DNA of 64,000 nt from assembly GCA_963682055.1 (NCBI GenBank), contig OY821744.1, positions 3,973,001 through 4,037,000 of the forward strand. Direction: 5' to 3'. Below the pieces are notes generated by a model that saw nothing but the letters and a program-made list of their open reading frames with translations, made no database searches and had not been told where the DNA came from. The DNA is from Primula veris. Lineage: Eukaryota; Streptophyta; Magnoliopsida; Ericales; Primulaceae. Below, in pieces: positions 1-11,700 of the stretch (positions are counted from its first letter, which is position 1; each line of letters starts with the position of its first letter). The position numbers and the translations under genes are program-made.

Positions 1-539
1 ACCAAGAGTTAACAAAGTGTCCGAGTATCAGGATTTTCTTAAATTTAATAATAAAATACTTAATTTGTAGGAGATTTAAGTAATAAAATACTCATGTTAA
101 CAAGTTTACAGAGTACTAATTAACTTTTAAATTTTAATAACTTAAGTCAAGGAGCAATGAGAGAGACCGTCCAGATAGGTGACAGTGACATACTAATTAA
201 CATTTAACACTATCGTCTCATTATATAATTATTCTCCAAATAGAAAATAATTTCGTTATTGTCTTTGGCTAGTTAGGTGCTTTTAAATTTATTATTCTAA
301 TGTCCTTTACTTTTTGAGTTCTTTACTTATAATATTCATGTTATACTGACTGCAAAAAGAATAAAAATAAACTAATCAACTTATCATTGACTGTACTGTA
401 AAAATTAAAAGTTCTGAATACAAGGATTTATATATAGAATATCTAGTGTATTAATAAATATTTAATCTCTCCTAAATGTCAGAAATAGAATGCATGCAAT
501 AATGCCCCCATTACATGCCAGTAATCTATCACTTATATA

Positions 540-770
540 CTCTAACAGTTGTCGTTTAATTGTATATTATGAAATAACGTGTAATTTTGATCGTTTTATA
601 ACTTATATCAAAATTATCGAAATGTTTTTTTTTAAAATGTAATAATAAAGTTTAATATTTGAACTATATGATCAACTTTTAAAAAATTTCATTTCGACAA
701 TTTTGATACAAGTTCTTAGACGGTCAAAATTACACGTAGTTTCATAACGGAGAATTAAATAAGAAGATAG
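540..770. repeat. Degenerate Stowaway-like MITE
   Basis: Two arms around 573-620 and 680-755 are near-complementary (CGTGTAATTTTGATCG against CGGTCAAAATTACACG). The interior matches the better preserved element at 6054-6304. Terminal repeats are too decayed to fix the ends. No coding sequence. Confidence 0.55.
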
Positions 771-1185
771 AGTATTTTAAATATCAGTTAGTTCAATTAT
801 ATAGTTCTAAATACGCAGAACATGAATTAATTCAGCTTTCGTGTATTATTTAGCAATAACATTTCTTACCGTAATAACTAACGATTAAATGGTCGATTAT
901 ACTAATATTAGAGTGTTAGTCACCATAACTTGGGGAAAAAATTATATCCAAACCTTAAGTAAAATACTGATAACTACTTTCCATCTTTTATGAAGTGGCA
1001 TACCTTTTATAGTGTTTATTCAACTTCAAATCTGTGTTGAGATCGTATATATATATTAGGAGACACAACCAACATAATGAGGACAAAAATTGTTACTTTA
1101 ATTACCTTTAATAATGACAAAATGGATCAATTGGTAGTGATTGAAAGGGAAGTGGGGTACCTAACTTAGAGTCATCATACGTCGT

Positions 1186-1500
1186 CGAACTTTTTATATA
1201 CATTATATAAAGTCAAAATAATCCAATCGTTCATTTAAAACTCAACTAATAAAAAATAAACATATAGAACTTTTAAAATAAATAAATAAACAAAGCGGTA
1301 GATGAAGTATATTGATGTATATAAAGATTTTTTTTGAAAATTATGTATATGGAGATTTTTTTTGAAAATCATATTTATAAAGATGTATATATATATATGT
1401 ATAATGACTATGGATAGTTTTTTACTACTTTATGTTTTTATTTAGCTGAGTTTTAAATGAACGATTGTATTATTTTAACTTTATATAAAGAGTTCGAGTT
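1186..1500. repeat. Foldback MITE with long inverted arms
   Basis: The left arm (about 1187-1255) and right arm (about 1435-1497) are reverse complements with few mismatches; both carry CAATCGTTCATTTAAAACTCA on one strand or the other. The loop (1320-1395) contains short direct repeats ending in GATTTTTTTTGAAAAT. Non-coding. Confidence 0.65.
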
Positions 1501-2119
1501 ATGGGGACTCTGAACTAGGGACTCCACTTCCGTTTGAAAGGTGTATTGTAGAAAAAACATGGGGGCCGTTAATGCGTATTGAAAGTAAAGCGATTTGACA
1601 AGGAATTTATCTAGTTATAAAATTTCTCAACAATACATGTATCTAGAAAGAATTTCCTCTTTGCAACTTTGGTAGTCCTAGTGCTAACCGATCCGGTCGG
1701 ACTATGATTGTATTAAAAATGATAGTTAAACTTACAATCCTGCTGACTAGTTTTATGGTTTTACGGTCGGATAGGACTAATGTAATTGATACTGCTAACA
1801 AATTCATATTTTATTCCAGATACTATGTTTTGAAAAATAATAAAATATCATTATTTTACCATTTTATCCTTATACCCTTCATATTTATATAACAAATTTA
1901 ATTTTCACGTAAATAAAAAAGACAAACAAACAACTCGAGTTCATCAAAGTAAAATTTAAACAAATACGTGTGTGACATAATTTTTTTTAAATAAAGTGTG
2001 TAACATATAATCAAAACTAAAATTTATACAAATCAAATTAATTATAGGGGTTTTATACGTTTAGTACACCAAACTATCTGATTTTAACGATTTGGGTATC
2101 CACCTTTCAAAATTTTCAA

Positions 2120-2485
2120 TTTGGATACCACACTATAATAACTTTTCAATTTAGGTACCACCGTCTAAATTAATCACGGAATCATGTCACGTGACATTTG
2201 ACAAATGTTAATTTGACAGGGTTATTTGATAATTTTGCATAAAAATATGTCATACTAGAAAAACGTTTTCTGTAATTTCATACATAACAAAATTTTGGAT
2301 TATGTGCTAATTTTTGTTATGTGTGAAATTGGGGGAATTTTTTTTTTCTATGATGACGTATTTTTGTGCAAAATTGTCAAATTAGTCTTTCAAATTAACG
2401 TTTGTCAAATGTCACGTGACATGATTCCGTAATTAATTTAGACGGTGATACATAAATTAGAAAGTTATTATAGTGTGATACTATT
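2120..2485. repeat. Foldback element, about 365 bp, nearly all palindromic
   Basis: The arms at about 2124-2230 and 2380-2483 are reverse complements over roughly 100 bp, including the shared core AAATGTCACGTGACATGATT. The centre holds a second, smaller inverted repeat (CATACATAACAAAA against TTTTGTTATGTGTG). Structure is that of a non-autonomous DNA transposon able to form one long hairpin. Family not assigned. Confidence 0.75.
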
Positions 2486-3946
2486 TCTATCCTGGTCTTC
2501 ACTAATACTCCAATCTCAATTAAAATAATTGCAAACATATTTTATGTATCAATATCTTTTACAATCCTATCCCATTAAAAAAAATTCAAAGATACATGGC
2601 TAATATACTTAAAGCTCAAGAATAGTACGCATTGCTAAATCTAGTTTCTTTAACATACCTTGTCTCACTTGTACATTTAATTACAGTTAATCGTGTCAGC
2701 TATCAGATTAAATATGTACATTTGTATATTCGTGCAAGAAATCGTGTTTAGATTCTTAAATTCCAATCTGGTTCTTCATGTGAACAAAAGACTGGCATAT
2801 TCATTACAAAAACCATTAAATTTTAACTATTGCGTTAGAGTTAGATATAATATTGTTGTTTACGCTGAGATTATGTAAATTTGTATAAGATCCAACAACT
2901 CATTGCGGGGTGGAAAACTTTTATTTGAAGCTGTTTTTCAAGAAAAAGGTATCCATATATAAAAACAGTAAAACAAAAGTCTTGGTTCAAATTTGTGTGA
3001 GGGCATAAATTTGTATAGATGGAAGGTGAGAGAATAAATGATTTCCAAAGAGAATAATGGTAGATAATTGGTGATCAAATTCGTTTTTTTTTCTCTTCAA
3101 AGACAAGAAACTTGGTTGCATTGCAGATTTTCTTTAATGGCGAGGGGCCTACAAAGTAGCAACATTTTCTTTGAGCAATGATATTCAAATTTCAAACAAT
3201 ATTTCTGCAGTAGTGTTAGCCAGGAATGGTTAAGCATTAACAATATTAATGGATGATAACTGATAAAGTTTAGAGCAAAATTTTGGACAAACTTAAAACT
3301 AGTGAAATGAGGAAGTGGTATTAGGAATAGTTTATTTAATACTCTATTTAATGTTAGCCTTGCTAGCTATTGAAACAAACAACTAATTAAACATTATAGA
3401 GTGGCACTGACTTAGCTGAATGTAATTCCATGAGCAAACATTTACTTAGTCTTAGAGATAACACCAAAGACAAACTTCAGAATATCAGAAATTTTAGACA
3501 AAATTACACACAAATTAAAAAGCTATTAACTCCATACACACTACTTTATACCTAATAGTTCCCATTATTGAAACTTAAGAGTAGTTTAAACAGAGTTTTG
3601 GATCCACATCACATTACTGCGAAACTTTGAAAGTTATGTTGGGTTTAAATTGAACTCGCTTCCTGCCTTACAGACATTATTCGAGTGCCTTTTATACCGG
3701 TACTCCTATAACATTCATACTTAAAGATTCGGGAACAAACATATTAGAAAATGGCATCCCTTGCGCCATACATTATGTTCGGGAAGGATAAACTAATTCA
3801 CTTAATATGGATCAAATTCCCGTGAAGTTTGATAACCGAAGAGAGTCCGTAGTATAGTTAAGCCTTATAATTCCTTCCGTAGATATATTTTTATGTATGT
3901 AAAAAGTGTGCTTAAACATTCTACTTGCATGTCAGATATGTTTGTC
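2486..3946. other. Intergenic, downstream of GA3ox
   Basis: AT-rich DNA with only short open frames that show no domain or codon signal. The part next to 3947 will include the GA3ox 3' UTR, whose end I cannot place. Confidence 0.5.
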
Positions 3947-5574
3947 CTACTTAGCACTAGAAGGGTCTTGCGCGATACGAATATAATCAAGTGCCTTATC
4001 GAAAAAAGTGCCTTTGAGATCCAAGTACTCTTTCCATGTCACTCGACGATAAAGAATTGGATGATCATGATCAACCAATTTGATCAACGGTGATATCTTC
4101 ACATCCTTTGGTGCGCCCAAAAAGTAAGCTACCGAAATCCGGTGTCGGGCCTTGTTCACCACAGCCCTGTGCAAAGTGGTCTTAAACAACCCATTAGATA
4201 TAATATGGATAAGATCGCCTGAGTTGACGATCAGAGCTCCGGGTATTGGCGGCACAGTGATCCAGTTACCTTTGTCGTGACGGACTTGGAGTCCGCTCGT
4301 GTTGCTTTGGTATAGTAATGTGAAAAGTGATGAGTCGGTGTGTGGGGCTAGGCCCATAGCCCGGGTTGGATCTGGGCAAGCTGGATAAGAGTTCAATTGG
4401 AGCATGGCATGTGTGTGTTTGGATTCAGAAATGGGCTTATCCCATTTAAGATCTTCACAGTGTAGGTCCAATGACTCGAGCATCAACCCCAAAATCTTAT
4501 CCGAGAGTGACTTCATTTTATTTTGGTAGTTTTCCATAGCGTCACTGCATGCAAAAAAAGTAAAAAAAAAACATGATGATTTTTATTTATTTATATTATC
4601 AAGCTCAAGTATTATATCTTTACCAAAGTCCAAACATATATACTTTCAGTCTTACAAGTTTAACTTAAACTTCTCATATGTTTAAAGTATTTTTGGTTTT
4701 GAATACAACTAGTTAATTAAAGATGTAACTATCTCATGATACAGATATAATGATTTTCTTGTTAACTTGTAGAAAGATATGAGTGAATGGATAATGACAC
4801 TAGGATGTTGTAAATGGATAATGACACTAGGATGTTTCCCAATTATTTACTTTCAAAGTTACAAAATTTGTCAAATAGTTTTGTTAGCACATGCTTAGTT
4901 TCCAGTGAACAAATAAAAACGATTCAAAACTACAGAATTATTAAATTAACAACAGTAAATTCGTATGTGTAACAAACTCATTCATGTAAATATTTAGCTA
5001 GGGATGCATAATGCATGTGTAAGTGTAATATTTCTTTCTTGGTGCATGTCTAAGGTACATCATCAAAGGTACTAATTATGCAGCTATATATGTGTATCAT
5101 GTACCAAAATGTGGTATAATCACACGGCCAAAGCCGACGAGCATGGTCCTCCGGGGAACCCGCCATAGTGAACCCCTCTGACCACATTTTCTTTGGAAAG
5201 AACTGACCAATCCTCGCCACACCATAGCCTGTTAACTCATTATCCGATCGAAGAGCTCTAATTTTTTGCTGAGCTGGTAACGCAAATAGCCTCCTTGCTT
5301 GCTCTTCAACTTGGCCAACTAGACTCAATGGGACCCCATGGTTGATAATTTGAAAAACACCCAAGTTTTCGCAAGCTTGTTTAATGAGTTGTTTTGAGTT
5401 GGGGTCTTGTAAGTCGATGATAGGTATTGTTTCGGTGGGCGGGATAGAAACAGGCCGGATCGACCAAGCATGAGATTTCGGTAGTTTTCGTTGCGATTCA
5501 AAGTCTAGTGGGATAATGTGGTTGTGATTAAGGCCTGAAGATCCTTTTTTGGTTCTTGAACGTGTTGATCTCAT
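3947..5574 (-). CDS. GA3OX: Gibberellin 3-beta-dioxygenase (GA 3-oxidase), two exons
   Basis: The spliced reading frame is 5574-5105 then 4544-3947, a 560-bp GT-AG intron (donor TTTTG|GTACAT, acceptor CATGCAG|TGAC) splitting a Cys codon; 355 aa, normal for the family. It is a soluble 2-oxoglutarate/Fe(II) dioxygenase. GA3ox enzymes turn GA9 and GA20 into bioactive GA4 and GA1 by 3-beta-hydroxylation, the last step of gibberellin activation. Exon 1 holds the DIOX_N part (IPIIDL, ENLGVFQIINHG) and the GA3ox-like segment GFTMAGSPEDHARRLWPCDY. Exon 2 holds the catalytic 2OG-FeII domain: the iron ligands are His225 and Asp227 (APHTD) and His282 (TLHRAV), and the 2OG-binding pair is Arg292/Ser294 (RHRIS). 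All are intact with no frame damage. GA3ox rather than GA20ox or GA2ox is inferred from the GSP-LWP-DY segment and overall length; DOX subfamily neighbours cannot be fully excluded. Confidence 0.9.
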
Positions 5575-5620
5575 GCTTGAGAAAATAGAGCAAGTGTTCT
5601 TAGGTGGTGACCGGTGACAA

Positions 5621-5629
5621 TTATATATA
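5621..5629 (-). promoter_or_regulatory. Probable TATA box of GA3OX
   Basis: On the minus strand the sequence reads CTATATATAATTG about 47 bp before the start codon at 5574. Position and sequence fit a plant TATA box with a short 5' UTR. Position-based inference only. Confidence 0.5.
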
Positions 5630-6053
5630 GGTATATGTGTATAACAACGAATTGAATGCTAGGCTATATGCCACGAGTGAAATGATTAATGCCACCTAAT
5701 GCTTATCAGTTTTTAATGCACGATTACAATTACAATTCACAAATCAAAGATGGAGAGAATTATTGTGTTAACTTTCAAAACCCCAAATTACCGTGTTTAA
5801 AATTTAGTACATGTGAGGTACATAAGATCATATAGCATTAAAGTTAAAAAGAAAGAGTAAAAAAAAAATAGCATTATGTAACATATATAGTAGTATTATG
5901 TAACATATGTACTAATCTTTTTAAAAGTGTTTTAGGCTTCGGATTTTTGATAATTAAGTATCACTTATATGTATATTTTCATAATTTTCTCTTAACATAA
6001 TGTTTCTGAAGTTATAGATATAACTATTCAATTATATATTTAGCTGATTAATA

Positions 6054-6304
6054 CTCTCTCCGTTCCCAATTAATTATACTTTACGAAATTACGTGTAATT
6101 TTGATCGGGTTATAACATGTATCAAAATTGTTGAAATGAAAAATTTCAAAACTAAATCATATAATTTAATTTTTAAACTATATGATTAACTTTTAAAAAA
6201 TTTTATTCCGATAATTTTGATACAAGTTATTGGCCGGTCAAAATTGTATGTAGTTTCGTAATGAAAAATTAATTTGTACTAAACTTAATTCGGAACGGAG
6301 GTAG
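6054..6304. repeat. Stowaway MITE
   Basis: The terminal inverted repeats CTCTCTCCGTTCC and GGAACGGAGGTAG match the Stowaway end signature, preceded by TA; the right TA is mutated to CA. The interior is itself palindromic (GTGTAATTTTGATCGG and CCGGTCAAAATTGTATG). Length 251 bp, non-coding, about 0.5 kb upstream of the GA3OX start. Confidence 0.85.
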
Positions 6305-8715
6305 CACATGTTTGTATATATTTGGATTCTGAAATTGTGAATAGCCTGTTATTGTGTAGTTGTCCTTTCAAAGTAGAGATGATTTTAGATTCACCATCCC
6401 AACGTATAGTCATCTCTATGATACATAAATACGTAAGAATCGTGAGAAAAGAGTTATTAACCGGCAAGATAATGCATAATATTATACTACTAATTAGTTT
6501 ATAGTACTCAAGAGAGAAACGGAAGTAATTAAAAGTGCAACAATTGGCATCTTCACAACATCAAACATAACCAAATCAAGTGACAAAATTTCGGTTCAGT
6601 GGCATGCAAAAATGACTTGTAAACCGACAATTATAGAATAGCATTAGAAAGTGCTGTAAATTACAACTAATTAATGCATATAGGAGTCGGCAAATTGTGG
6701 CAGAGTATATAAGGTTAAAGTTTGTACACATACCTGAGATTAAATTTTCTCAATTTTCAAAATTTATTGCGAGCTAATTTTGTCATGTAGTGGTGAATGT
6801 GGACGGTATCACTACCGACTAATTTTGAATGTTTTTTTGTCTTGACTAAGGGTTTACATATTTGGCCATGTCTTTTACTCTTATTCAGTTCAAAGAATTG
6901 GGTCAGTATACTTTACCTCTTTGCAGGCACTTAATTTAGCAAGAACTATGTTTACAATTGATTGTTTGGTCCCACACAAAATGCTTTTAGTTTCAGCCGA
7001 AAGAAAAAATTGTCTCTATTATTTTGGTTTTCATTTAGTCTAACGTACTATCTGTGTTTTTAATATATTTTTTTCGTGTTACTCTAATAGTTATGATTTC
7101 TAAAGTTGATAGATAAAAGAGTGATAAAATTTACTCAGGTAAACTGTTTTCGTGTATAGTTCATGGTTTCATTTTTACATGATGGATTGTGCATTTATAC
7201 CTGCTAGAATAAGGAAAGTTGGAAACAAATGTACGATGTTGTGAAGTCACAAAAAATGCATTCTTAGATCATATGTCGGACTTCAAGATGCAAGTGACAG
7301 GGAAACTTATCGACCATGGATTAACCGTTTACAAATTATTAGAGTGTATATTATGGATTTTTCACTGATCAAGTCTTGTAAGACAGACTTGCAACAATTC
7401 TGTCTTTAATATAAATTCAAACTTATGGAGGACCGGACGAACTCGGATTACCACATTGTCTCCAGCCTTAGGTTTCAATTTCTCGAAAAAGGGTTTTAGC
7501 CCAATAACATGGATCTCTCTCTGAACGTCCTCTTCGATGTACACCTGAGGATCCGAATTGTAGTCAACAACATTCAGAGTATTTGTCCAGTTACGAAGCT
7601 GAATGGCCAGTTTTAGGCCAAGCTGCAGATTTAATTTTGTATATATATGTTGTGTATAAGGTAGAATATGCTCGCGAACTTGGTGTGTGTACAAATCAAC
7701 TTGATTTCTTCTTCCGATAGTTCTTTATTAATAGGCTAACTTCAACGTTTAAGCATACAGGATATTTAGTGACTGATCCTGAGCCGGAAGCCAACCCCCC
7801 CGACCTCCATGTCTACTATGCAAGAAATTTAACTAGTTTGAGTTATTTTTGTACCATTTTTTTTTAATAACTCGTACTCCCGTGATCCCTTGCTTGAATA
7901 GAGATTACGATAATTTAATTTATAATTTAGTCTCTTCCTATATCATCGCTCTTAGGAATTTACTTTTGAAAATAATAAAGAGGAGAAATGGTAGATTTGA
8001 TTCGCAAGCATGCAAATTCTTTATCAAGCACAAATAGTCAATTTATGATATGCGCATTGATAAATCACAACCATATTTATTAGATAAACGCGCAATAACG
8101 ATTGTTTCATTTTCTCTATTTATAGCTTGGGCTTGTGCTCAGACTCGAGTTTATGGCGAGTTTTGGCTGATTAGATTTCTTATAAGCCAGGTTAAACCCG
8201 AATAGTTTAACTGATCCGAGCCATGTTACTTTAATTTGGTTGCCTTATTTCAATGACTTTATTTGAGAATTCTGATTAGTACATAAAAACATCTTAATTT
8301 AAAAAAATCCGAATTCTCAATTTTTATTTAAAATTTGATACATATAATATAGCATCAATAACCATCGAAAAAAAAAAAAAGTAAGAAGAAGTACAATTTG
8401 GTACATATAACATATGTACTAATATTTAAAATTGTTTTAAAATATTAGATTTATTTAATTGAATACCAATAGTATGCATTTTTTCATCTTACCACTTTAT
8501 TTCATTTTTTTTCTCTCAGGTATTTTTTTATTGCTTACAAAAAAAATAACGTCATCGAAATTAGGCAACCAAGTTAGGACTTAAATGTACATAAAACGAA
8601 ACCATGGTGCCAAAAATGAAAACCACCTAAAACATTAAAACAAAGCTTTAAAACCACAAGCTTTTCACAATCATCTTCATCTTCTTCAACAAAAACCAAT
8701 ATTGGGAAATTAAAA
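6305..8715. other. Intergenic between GA3OX and PGR
   Basis: AT-rich with no recognised gene other than the doubtful ORF at 7362-7694. The last several hundred bases should contain the PGR promoter and 5' UTR. No convincing TATA box was identified. Confidence 0.45.
7362..7694 (-). CDS. Unrecognised ORF, 110 aa
   Basis: An uninterrupted frame with mixed, non-repetitive composition. The C-terminal half (GLKPFFEKLKPKAGDNVVIRVRP) faintly resembles the last strands of a plant B3 DNA-binding domain, where a Lys-rich loop precedes a Gly-Asp turn, but I cannot support that assignment. No upstream exon is obvious. It may be a gene fragment or a chance frame. Confidence 0.25.
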   Translation of the reverse strand: MYTHQVREHILPYTQHIYTKLNLQLGLKLAIQLRNWTNTLNVVDYNSDPQVYIEEDVQREIHVIGLKPFFEKLKPKAGDNVVIRVRPVLHKFEFILKTELLQVCLTRLDQ

Positions 8716-11700
8716 ATGGAAATAAATATTCCACAGCCTTTAATTGCAACATTAATCTCATTAGCAATAGCAATAAGATCATACAGAAGAAAATCACTAA
8801 ACTTTTCAGGTGCTTTTTTGGGATTTGCAATCATGACCATCCATATAGCTGTTAATTACAGGTCCATTTATTTTTCACACCACTTATTTATGGTTTTAAT
8901 TTGTAAATATTATGTCTTTTTGTAATGGGTTTGCTTTATTTTTTTGTTATTTAATTTGTTGGATTGACTTTATTTGAATGTCAATTGGAGGTCTCTTTTT
9001 TATTTAATTTTTAAGGGCTTTTTGGGCAAATATTTTTTGTTCACACCACTTATTTATGATTTTAGTTTGTAAATATTTATTTTTTTTTGTAATGGGTTTG
9101 CTTTTTTTGTTTTGTTTTTTAATTGGTTGGGTTGACTTTATTTGAAGGTCTGGAACAATGCTGTTTTTTTTTTTTTGGAAGTTAAAAAATATATATTAAG
9201 AAAAAAAAGACTTGACAGCACAGTAAAGCTGACAGAGACTACAATTCCTAAAATGGACAGTAGTTTGAGGGAGGAGTGTCGTAAAAAGAGCATTCCGATT
9301 AGATGTGATCGTAGAGCTGATTTTAGAAGCAATCTTATTCCTGCAAAGATTGGTAACTTCATCAGAGGCCTTGAGCACTTCTTTCTTGACATGAATTTTT
9401 TGTGCAATCCAAAAGAGTCCATCCGCACCCCACTTCATTATATTCCTTATCTTCATCATAATCTTGCTTCTTACCTTCAAGAGCTCCTTCCGCCCTAACT
9501 GATTTGCAAACCAGTTAGAGGATCGTAGAACAATGCTGTTAGTGTCCATTATAGGTCCCTTTTTTTATTTAATATTAATGGGCTATTTGGGTAAAGTTTT
9601 TTTTTGTTTTTTTAGCTTTTAAGATGTGTAGCATTTGAGTGATCAGTTTAAACTCAGCTTTTCGTCTTTTAGGCATAAAAAGTTCAAATGTGAACCTTGA
9701 TTAACATAACAGTTTTTCATTTGTTTGAAGAAAGCTAATTTTCACTTATTTACTATCAAATTATTATCTTTTGTAATGGGTTTTCTTGTTTTTTGGTGTG
9801 GGTCTGGGGCAGTGCTGTTAGTGTCATTTTGCAGGTTCTGTTTCAATGTGATTATATTTTTTTTGGAAGTTATCAATTTAATACTTATGTTATGGCTTGT
9901 ATGGTTTGATTTCATAAGCTCATTTTTTATAGCTTTTAAGATGTGTAGTGACTGATCGGTTTAAGCTCAGACTTTTTGTCTTTTGGGCATAAGAAACCAT
10001 TAAGATTAAAGCTAGATTTACCCTTTTTTGTTTGTTTGAAGAAAGTTCTAATTTTTTGCTGAAGCTATACAAATACCAATCCCTTTTTGTGTGCTTCATA
10101 CATGTTAATTTAAGCTGTTTAGTTGTGATGTTATTTTGAATTTTGGGTTGACTTTTTTGTGTTTGCTTTTTAAGGTTTGGGGCAATGATGTTAGTGTTCT
10201 TTTTCACTTCATCGAAGCTCACAAAGGTTGGGGAGGAGAAGAAGAAGAAGGTTGATGCTGATTTCAAAGAGGGTGGTCAGAGAAATTGGTAATACATTTG
10301 GTCCTTTTTTGGTTATGTTTATAAGTTTTTCCTCCTGCTTGTATACTTACATTAGTCTTGTCGGATAGTTAGTTGTAGCTTTTAAGCTCAACTTTTATCT
10401 ATTTTGCATATAAGCTGTAGTGCATGTGCATATGATTGACCTACTCAAACATAGACCTTTTTTGGTTCTGCCTCAAATAAAGCTAAAATTTTGAAGTTGG
10501 ACGAATGTTTTTCTTGAATCTTGATTACCCCTGAACAAGCAAGAACACTTGTGAAGTTCACTTCATTGCGATGTGTTTTACTTTTTAGTTACTTACTATC
10601 AGTGATATTGTGTCAGTTTACTTTATATACTCAGCTTGAGGAGCAGTTTGGGAACACAACGATTTGAAATAATAAGATTTGCGCACTTTTTACTGTCTAT
10701 TTACTACTTACCAATTGTTTGTTCAATGTTTTGAAATATTTATTTAAATGTGAGCAGTGTTTTAAAAATCGGCCTAGGCGGCGCCTAGGCGCTAGGCGGG
10801 GACTAGGCGCCGAGGCATTAGGCAGACCTAGGTGGCCAATTAGGCGCTAGGCGGACCCTTTCCGCCTAGAACCCGCCTAGCGCCTTTTGAAACATTGAAT
10901 GTGAGTTGTATTATATATGTTATATATTGAAATACTAGGGTATAGCCATGACATGAAACTTACCACATTGTGTACCGATATTCAATAACTGATGTTCAAT
11001 AATTATTGGACAAATTGGTGCTTTGAAAACATTATCATTTCTTCTGTACGCAGAGTATTTTCTTAAGAGACCATCGTAGAACACTATTGTCAATTGATAT
11101 CAAATCCCTTAATGCAAGATTCCAAATGCAATACGAGAGTCTTTACTACGTGCGTTTGCTCAAGGCTGGGAACAAGCTAAATTATTAATTTTTTCTGTAT
11201 GGCCTTTATTTGTGGTTTTACGCTTGTATTTCATCTTGTTGGGTGATGCTAGATGCACTTGTATGCGTGCAAGAGTTAAAAGTATTTTCTTTTATCTAAT
11301 ACCGTCGGAGTATAAAGTAAAACTTAAAAGCAAACTGATGAATTAAGGAACAGCTTGCAGTGTTATCTGCTTTGCACAATATTCAAGCTATGAAATGCTT
11401 GAAACTTGACTGGGTGAATCTATAGTGACTAGCTTACTTTCTTGAAGTGTTCTTCAATTAGCATCCTCGTACTAAAAGTTCTAATATATTTACTTAATTA
11501 TTTCAAATTTTGAAGTACTCAGTTATGAAAGTGTAGGGTAGGGACTCAAGCATCTTTACATGCTTGAGAATCTTTAAATGGACGCACTTATGACGTTTTG
11601 TTTTTTAAATCTTTTGTACAGGATACAGGTATTTTCCAATAGTGGCATTGCTACCATTTTGGTCTTAATTGCTTGGAGCTTAACAGGATTAGAGGAAAAA

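Noticed and set aside
7362..7694. Assignment of the 110-aa ORF to the B3 transcription-factor family
   Set aside because: Only one short segment is suggestive; DNA-contact residues and the rest of the fold are not evident.
8574..8840. Minus-strand ORFs over PGR exon 1
   Set aside because: Antisense of a spliced plus-strand gene with a clear family match.
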